A stretch of DNA of 64,000 nt. Origin: Montifringilla adamsi. Lineage: Eukaryota; Chordata; Aves; Passeriformes; Passeridae. The stretch is from the NCBI GenBank assembly GCA_017590115.1, contig JAGGNK010007559.1, forward strand, positions 5,726,020 to 5,790,019, in the 5' to 3' direction. Shown one piece after another: positions 56,096-64,000 of this stretch (within the stretch, counting starts at the first letter, position 1; each line of letters starts with the position of its first letter). The translations under genes were made by a program, and so were the position numbers. Below the pieces are notes generated by a model that saw only the letters and a program-made list of their open reading frames with translations, did not search any database and was not told the DNA's origin.

Positions 56096-58960
56096 ATCCA
56101 GTTTACACTTTCTTGTTCAGAGTCAGAGCTTTAAATTCAGCTAAATCTTTAATAGATGCATGTATATACACAGAGAGCATGAGTTTTACACTTGTCACAT
56201 GAGGTGTGCTATGAATTTCTCCTGTGCACTGGAAAATTTAGGCAACACAAATTCTCCTGAATTGGTGAACCTGGTCAAGAAGATACATGTAATAAAAAGA
56301 AGTGAACAGAACTTTGTTAGTTAAGCCCTTTTGAACTTACAGGAGAAAATTTGCTTTCCTTACTTTGTAATTTTTTTTTTTAATGCATAATTCCATTAAA
56401 GTTTTCTTTCAATGTCCCTAGTCTAGAATACACTGCTTCAAGTGGGGAACTGAAATGTATTAAGACCCAATAAATGAAGCCAACAGTCACCTCTCTTCAA
56501 CCCCATCTTCATCAGATGGGAACCACAACTTTTAGAATGTGATCAGGATTTATTAAACAACTTTTACACCAGCAAAGAAAAATAATATCCCCAGTGTTAT
56601 TTCATGTTCTCTGATTTATTCAATACATAGGCCTTTTAAACACTTTTTTTAGTATACCATTTAACAGTAGATTCAGATTCAATCTCTTCAGTATAATGTC
56701 TGAGTACATTTGGAAGAAGCCTGAATTCTGAAAGTCTGTATTTCTATTCAACATATCTTCTGAGCCTGTTTTTCCAGAAATAGGATAGCTTTTCATGTTC
56801 CATCAATTCGTGGCACATTGGAGCTATAAGGAGAAGGAGGGCTCCATTCACCACAGTCTATTACACATACAGAAAATAGTCTGTATATTTTTTTAACAGC
56901 TCTAAAAATCTCTAAAGAAACTCATAGTTTAAAAATGGATTGGTCCATGTTCTCCAGATTTATGATTCTGTATCAATACAAGTCTTATTCTGGTAGGTTC
57001 AGTGTAAGTGAATGGAGCTTCACAGACCAATCTGCACTGCAATACTTAGTGTTTTATTTGTATATAAACATACATTTTAGATATACATCTTATATAAATA
57101 TAAACAAAATCAGTCCCCGATTTCACATCAGCATGCTTTGAATTTTAATCAATCCCTTCAGGGCAATTGGAGGTTATGAATAGAGAAGACAAGTTCTGTG
57201 CACTCATTTTCAGAGCTATATCCTTATTTAAGCATCCTTTATTTCCTGCCCCTCGATTTGAGTATAAAAACCCTTCCTTGTTTCATGTCAGAGCAAACTC
57301 TTGATCAGAAACCAAAAACCAGTAAAACATCACAAAAACATTCAACCCCCTCTGAATTATCTATATTAACGTGGATCACATGTCAATACACAGTAATATC
57401 TAGAGAAAAACTGACAGTATGCTAAGAATTGAAAGAATTTAAGTTTAAAAAGAAAACCACATCAGAAGCATTGTTCACAGAAAATCAGATGTGTCTGGGT
57501 TGTTGATACCAACATAAAAGAATAGGGGTGCGTGGAGTGCAGCAAGAAAGGAATTCTAAGTATCTTCTTAATACCAAGAATTGTCAGCTAAAAGCTTGTA
57601 AGTATGACTAGTTTTTTTCTTTTAAAGAGAGCCAAGGTTGTGATTTTGAGTCAGGAATCCTGAAAAGCACTGCTCCTAAGAGCAGAGCTCAATTTCTAGT
57701 ATATAGCTTGATTTCTAGTATAGGGAGGCTGAAGGGGTTGATCACTTAGAAGGAAGGTCTATTCAAGACATTATATACCTTCTCCATGGAGACAAACATC
57801 AGTGGTTTTTTCTTTCTGAGACCTGGGTGTACACTCAAGGCTCTGTTGTGATGGGTTAGGAAAGCATAATGTGTGTTTCAGCATCCACTTTTCTGGTAAC
57901 ATGGGATAGCACAGAGCTCAGCTCTGCCTGGACAGTTCCCACATGTCACAGTAAAATCCAGTACTGCAGGCATAGCATGGATGGATTTTGCATCAGTGCC
58001 TATAAGTCTGAAGCAGACCAAAAAAGGACTGGATTTTGGGATACAGAGAGCTGCACTAGCAGTTACTTCCCCTGGCTCAAAGGGTCAGCAATTCCTCACC
58101 TTTGCCAAAACTTGCAGCTTGTGGAACAAACAGGGAACTTGTGCAGCTCCACACCACACAGCCCTGCTGATCCTGCTCCCAGGAGGGCAAGAAGGAAGCA
58201 AAAACCCACTTAATTGAGGGCTTCCCAACAGCCATGCCACTAGGTAATCCTAATTTCAAATGGTGATGTTATTCATATTGCTAGGAATTTACCAATCTAT
58301 ACGAACCCTTGAAATAATTTTGTGTTTCTATTCCAGACTTCTAATGAAAGTCCTTTCAGTGAAATGCAGCCAATTCATTTCCCAGTATTATAAAAGCTTG
58401 TGAAATGCTCAATTTTTATCATGTTATGATACTTTTTATAAAAGCTTACCAAAACAGCCCCTTAAGAGAAGCTTAAATCTATGCCCAGTAAAAGGGTTTA
58501 TAATTATTGCTGCACCCATCAAAACAAATCTATTAAGCAAACAAATCACAAACACAGAAGGTTCAGCTCTTATGAAGCTTTTCTTTATGGTCAGCCCAGC
58601 AGAATTAGATGTATTACAACTTTTCCAAACTGTGAAGGAGAAATTCCTCTCATGAGTGAAGTCATGCAGACAATTCCCAGCTGGATATTTTTTGGTTTTC
58701 ATATTGACACTTGTTGCGCTCAGGGGACATTAGCAGCAGAGCAATGATGGAAAAAGAGACCATCCCTGCTAATAGATCCTAACTGCTTTAAAAAAATGGT
58801 TACAGCTCATGTGCATATATATACATATATGTGTGTGTGTGTGTGCACCAAAATCCTAGCCTGAATATTTGTCTCCAGAAATGTTGATTCCAGAGGATTA
58901 TTCGTCTGACCAAACCCCAGCAATATGCGTTCGATATGCATCATCCATAAGATAAATATG
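56096..58960. other. Intergenic sequence
   Basis: No gene is seen. It includes a TA/TG microsatellite at 58813-58846 and an 11-base direct repeat (tttctagtata) at about 57690-57725. Open frames up to 114 codons have no recognised domains. Confidence 0.6.
58813..58846. repeat. TA/TG microsatellite
   Basis: TA units are followed by about eight TG units, ending in cacc. Confidence 0.88.
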
Positions 58961-59340
58961 TGTCCCCTAGAATGTGTATTGCAAGAGATTTTCCTCTAAC
59001 AAGGTAAATTATTTACCCATTTTGGGAAACTCTCAGCAAGAGCGGCAGCAAGAAAAGAAAAACTACATGAATATGCTAAAAGAATAAGATCAACGATAAA
59101 GCAAGAAGCCCTCCCAAGAACCCTTGGAGCTTAGAAATGTATAAAAAGATTTGTAAGAGCTGTCTGTTTGTGATGCACAGGAGAGAGGAGCCAAAATGCT
59201 CCCACCTATCTCACCCGATGCTGTTAGCCTGGTCCAGCACCGATCTAATCTTTACTTCTAGCCTTTTTACAATTGTATTTTAATTATTGAATAACTTCTC
59301 CTTATTACAGCAAAACCTAAGCAGAAAAAAAGCTGCAACA
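58961..59340 (+). mobile_element. Possible LTR (about 380 bp)
   Basis: TATAAA at 59140-59145 is followed by ttgtaagagctgtctg and a downstream AT-rich segment (attttaattattgaataact) that resembles an R/U5 end. The candidate termini are TGTCCCC and GCAACA, with no matching flanks and no canonical poly(A) signal. The call rests mainly on layout. Confidence 0.35.
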
Positions 59341-60364
59341 CCCATTTACTTGTATTCATTGTCACAGGGCAAATTTGACAGTGTTTGAAAAGCTGGTTTT
59401 GTGGTTTTAAGGCAATCAGTTTCTCAAATGGAAGAATCGATGTCTTCTGAAAGAAAAAGGTTCACTTTTCTTCAGCTTCTCTCTACATATAAATAAAAAC
59501 CACGTTGCAAGAGCATGGCCCATACCACTAGACAAGAGGAGCCCACCCACTGCTAGAGGTCATCTCCTAGAGTACAATATTTGGGAAGCAAATCAGATCT
59601 TCTACATATTTAATCCCATTGTGTTTCAGTGGAGTGTTGTACCTTCTTTAGCTTCTGACTAAAGCTCTTCTCTTGGTACTAATACTTGAGAGCATATTTG
59701 TATTTCTAGAACTGAGGCACAGCTGTATCCCATTGGCTCCAGTGAGCACAGTGCACATGAAATTGGAAGCTGTGCTCAGCTGAGCCTCTCATGAGCACAG
59801 GTTATGTGATGGACAACAAGAGAAGAAAGTTGAGCTAACACAGAAAAAGAGGTGCAGCATCCAATTTGGGCCAATTTTCCTATTTTAAAAAGCTTTTCAA
59901 GGGTCCTCAGGATAACTCTCATTGCTATTGCAAACATTAAGTCCTTGTGGTGAAGCAATGAGTTCCAACAGACCTCTCAGACAAAATTTAATGTTTATAT
60001 TTTAAATCAACAAGCTGCAGAATAGGTAAAGTCCTTAACTGCACCTGAACAGCAGCTCTGGCAGAATACAGAGAAAACACTTCAAAAGTTTTCAGGGTTG
60101 GGTGTGGGGTGGAGAAATGTGATTACTGATTTGAAAACCCTTTTATGGTTACATTTTTTGCCATTCTTAGTGTAATGTCTAGGCTTGCTCTACTGCATGA
60201 GCCTCAGGCCTCTCTCCCCACCAACTTCAAATAGGGAATTTATTACAGAAATGTGTGGCTTTTGCCAAAAGGAAAAAAAAAAAAAGAAAAAAAAAAAAGT
60301 AGACTTACACCAGTACTAACTGCAAGCAGCCCTAAATACAGAATAATAAGCAACTATCCCAGTT
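59341..60364. other. Intergenic sequence
   Basis: No gene is seen. It contains an interrupted A run at about 60270-60298. Confidence 0.6.
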
Positions 60365-60779
60365 TGTTGCAGTTGCACAGGTCCCAGGACGAGGGAAGAG
60401 AAGAATCAGAGTCCATATTCTTAGAAGGCTGATTTATTATATTATGATATTATATTAAAAATTATTTATTAGGACTATATTAAACTATAGAAAAAAGGAT
60501 ACATCAGAAGGCTAGAAAAGAATTAATATGAAAACCTGTGATGACCAGAGTCCCAACACAGCTGGACTGGGATTGGTCATTAAGTCACTGAACACAATTC
60601 ACATGGAACCAATCAAAGATGCACCTGTTGGGAAACAATGTTCAGACCACACTCCAAAGCAGCAAAACACAGGGAGAAGCGATCAGATAATATTGCTTTT
60701 CTTTTCCTCTGAGACTTCTCATCTTCTCAGGAGAAGAATCCCAGGCAAAGAGGATTTTTCAGAAAATATCATGGTGACA
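60365..60779 (-). mobile_element. Solo LTR with exact 6-bp target duplication (415 bp)
   Basis: CCAGTT flanks both sides exactly (60359-60364 and 60780-60785). On the minus strand the element starts TGTCACCATGATATTTTCTG and ends CAACTGCAACA. AATAAA is at plus 60433-60438. The 6-bp duplication fits an ERVK-type integration. The start and U5 match the + strand LTR at 41830-42221. The 116-codon + strand frame starting at 60528 is antisense LTR sequence. Confidence 0.9.
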
Positions 60780-60785
60780 CCAGTT

Positions 60786-63700
60786 ACTGAAAACACCCAA
60801 CATGATGTATTTGCATTACAAAGCTGCGGATTAATTTCAAATCATCAATGTCACCACATGTGGAAAAAAAAAATCTGATTTTTTGGTGTTTACAACAGGT
60901 CCCCTCTGTGTGCATCTGGTGGAACCTTTATTAATGGGAGGTAGGGTGGATTTCAAGTCCACAGATCAAAAAGAAACAGGAATAAATGATGCAGCATGCC
61001 AAGGGACAGGCTTCCTTTCAAGCCAGTGACAGCCTGGCTTTGGTACCTTGAAGGGTCAGAGGTAAGGTGAGCCCCTAGCAGCTGGAGAGGACTCCCAGTG
61101 CAGAGGATGTTTTTAACCTCTGCTCCACGTTTTTAACCTCTGCTCCACATTTGCAGCAGAGTGAGGCAGGAGGTGATAAAAATGAGTATGTAACAAGTCA
61201 CTGTGCCTTGATGGCTCAAGACTGGCTTGACACTGCCAGGACAGCCACATCAGCCTGAAATTTTACCAGCTCTATGAGGGATCCCAAACCACATTCCATT
61301 CAGTGTCAAAAAGGGAACAGAATAGAGATGGGATCTGGGCAGCAGCTATGCCAGAAGATAAATTGTGTTCTGCATTCAGCTTTAAATGCAAGCTTTTTGC
61401 TTCCCTACCTTGGTGAGAATTTGGATCCCAAGAGATCAAGAGGATTTAATGCAATGTCTTATTCTTGTAATTCTTTTTAATCAAAGAAATGAAACAAAAG
61501 ACTAATTCTTTAAAACTAATCCTTTCATACTTGCTAGATACCAACCAAGAGAAAGCTATTTCTTTCAAGGTCTTCATGTCTGCTATGCCTTGACTCCTGT
61601 TCTCCAGGACTAAACTTGAGACATCTATAAAACAAAATGGAGATTCTGGCACTGCTTCTGTTCATACTTAGCTTTACAGAGTTCAGAGGAGCTTTTTATT
61701 GAGGAAAAAAAATCAATATGAAGAGCTGACACTGGGGGGTGCTAATGTTTATTATACATTACTATTTCATTGTTAGATTCAACTTTTCCACTAAGCCTAG
61801 AGGGGCTTCTTTGCCATCCCATCCCTTCCCCTGATCTCTTGGGTTCTGATTTCTCCCTCTAATTCTCTTCAATACACACCTCTTCAATGCCCCAAAGCCA
61901 CCTCTGCCTCCCTACTCCACTACATGATCTTCCTGGCCACTCTCCACTTACACCTGGACCAGAACATCCAAGTGGTGAGTCAAGAAAAGAAAGCAGCACT
62001 AAGCTCCTGGCTGCAGAGAGGAAGAAAAGATCCACATGGGGAACAAAAAGCCAGCAACACCATCAATTGATTATTTTTTCCAGCTATTCATTAAAACATG
62101 CATATATGTAGCCTAGTAATATCACACAGGCTCCACATATAAGCAGAAAATGTAATTCTTTCTGGCATGAGCTTAAACTTGTGCAGTCTGCATAACCACA
62201 GAAATAACAATCCCATGACAACAGTTAAAGGAAAGGATCTAGAAAGCCTCATGTGGTGTTAGACCACAGCACAAGCTCAAGCCTGTAGAATACCAGAGGA
62301 AGAAGTTGGACTGCCTCCTGATGCTGTTTATTTGTATAATTAATTGCTGTCCCAGCCTCAAAAGGTAACGAGGATGTTTGCAATCATGGTGCTTGAGAGC
62401 AGAAACCCCTCACTCCCTGCTTTGATTCTGGAGGAATGTGCAATTGCCTAAAACATGCCTAGTCCAGTTAATTGCAGCATCTTGATCATGTCCTCACTCT
62501 CCCACTGTGTCAGCCCCCATCCAACAGCAAACTCCACACTCTACAGGGTGCTTTGAGGTTTAGTAGTGACAGAGGTAACTCAGGCTGTTCCACAAGTTTT
62601 AAAAGTCACCCAATACACCCTTGTCAGTGTATTAGATGGTTGTGCTACCAAACACTCTGAGTTATATCAGGACCCCAGAGTCCTGTGCCTAGAAATCAAT
62701 CTGGACCCAAATTACTTTCTCATAACATTTTTTTCTCTTATCTTTACCCCCATGATAGGGGAAAGCACAGCCTGTTGTTCCTGTATTCCTTTGTGCTTTC
62801 ACAAACTTCTTTTGCAACCTGGCAGGTGGCCCAGGGCAACCACTGGGTATCAGATACACCATTCACCCCTGGAGAAGGCACTTAGGAAAGACTGAACCCC
62901 ACATCTAATGGGGCAACAACCCTGTGGGCCTGATCAGAGCCTTCAAAACAGACAGGCACCAAGAGACATTGCACAGACATGAAGTCTGATGGCTGCAGGC
63001 AGGATTTCCAGCCAAGCTCCCCCAAAAGGATGCCCACCCCAGATCAGCATGCTCTTCTCCAGAGGATATCATCCTCTGCAGCCCATCCTCAACTTCCCCT
63101 CACTGCTGCAGCCACATGAAGTGGTGCCTGACCTTTGTAGATTAAGAGAAACTGATTCATGTGGAGAGAGAGGTGTTTTAATGTGGTGTTTTAATGCAGT
63201 GATCACACTGTGTGGGCTCTTCTTCCCTGCAGAAGAGGCTCACACTAACTGTTGTTTCTGAAATAGCTCCATCAAAATCAGCACACAGTACTGCAGACAA
63301 CTATGATAACACTTCCATATCCATTCACACAGCAAGAAAAATGGGGAGAAAGGAGAGAAGCTATTTTGCAGGATGTGAAAATGGAGCCTGTAGCACTGAC
63401 ATACTGCAGAACTTGTTATTTTCTCTGTAGAAATATTTCATGTCATGCCTCTGACCCATGAAAATAGTTTAACAGGGAACATTCCAAACCAATTTTTACA
63501 GTTATTTTTTTTCCCTTAGGATTGAAATATAAAAGTAACCAGACAATTTCTGCAGCTTCTGGTAAAATAGATGAAATAAAAAGACCACTACTAAACAGCT
63601 TTATAGTAACTACAGTATGCTGGAATCATCATACATATATTAAAATAACACTGCTGCCTTCCACTTGTCACAGCCCTAAAGTGATAAAGATAAACCAGAA

Positions 63701-64000
63701 AAAGTTATCCCAGCAATTGCCTGGAGCAGTGAACAGCATATTTACATACTGCACTGGGCATTTTGTGGGGTTTAGGGAAGAAACACCATTTAAACAAGCA
63801 CGTGTACATTTTACATATACATAGCACAGCACCTTTCTCTACCTCCTAGACCATTTATATTTTACTGGGATCTTTGCAGCCCAGAGGAGCTCGCTGCTAA
63901 TTTAAAAGCTGCATCCTGCAGAGAGAGTGGAAGCTTGCTCTGTGATTGCCATCTTGTGGCCACGGAAACCTATCCTGCTCCCAAACAAATCCGTCATAGA
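60786..64000. other. Intergenic sequence to window end
   Basis: No gene is seen. A 20-base unit (gtttttaacctctgctccac) is repeated exactly twice in tandem at 61109-61148. Open frames of 60-109 codons have no recognisable features. Confidence 0.6.
61109..61148. repeat. 20-base unit, two exact tandem copies
   Basis: gtttttaacctctgctccac occurs at 61109-61128 and again at 61129-61148. Confidence 0.92.

Overview
The window is vertebrate nuclear DNA, most likely from a bird and probably a songbird. It has one split gene with canonical GT-AG introns, no bacterial features, modest AT richness and many solitary retroviral LTRs. Several of the LTRs look like passerine families I know from memory. That species call is inference and was not tested by a search.

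Positions 1-12170 hold the 3' end of CA10 (carbonic anhydrase-related protein X) on the + strand. Five coding exons are visible (353-448, 2204-2276, 7547-7701, 9932-10106, 10969-10991). They join in phase into the last 173 residues of a protein that is 328 residues long in other vertebrates. Exons encoding residues 1-155 and the promoter lie upstream of the window. The 3' UTR ends at an AATAAA signal at 11666-11671. A near copy of this polyadenylation module sits about 470 bp further on. Between the two lies a 3' splice-site-like sequence followed by an open frame in the right phase to serve as an alternative CA10 last exon. I consider this the most testable oddity in the window.

Positions 12170-64000 are a gene desert in which I find no convincing exon, tRNA or other RNA gene. 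It contains at least a dozen solitary or fragmentary LTRs on both strands, with five or six of them crowded into 49.4-56.1 kb. It also contains an exact four-copy 88-bp minisatellite (19324-19674), several two-copy local duplications of about 80-120 bp, microsatellites and long A/T runs. Three LTRs have good or near-exact target-site duplications. One LTR family is represented by two copies in opposite orientation (41830 and 60365).

All open frames of 60-184 codons outside CA10 look like chance frames or repeat-derived frames. I found no undescribed multi-gene system here. The points worth follow-up are the CA10 alternative-end hypothesis, two unusually perfect inverted repeats (9772-9813 and 17065-17086), the minisatellite and the LTR cluster.
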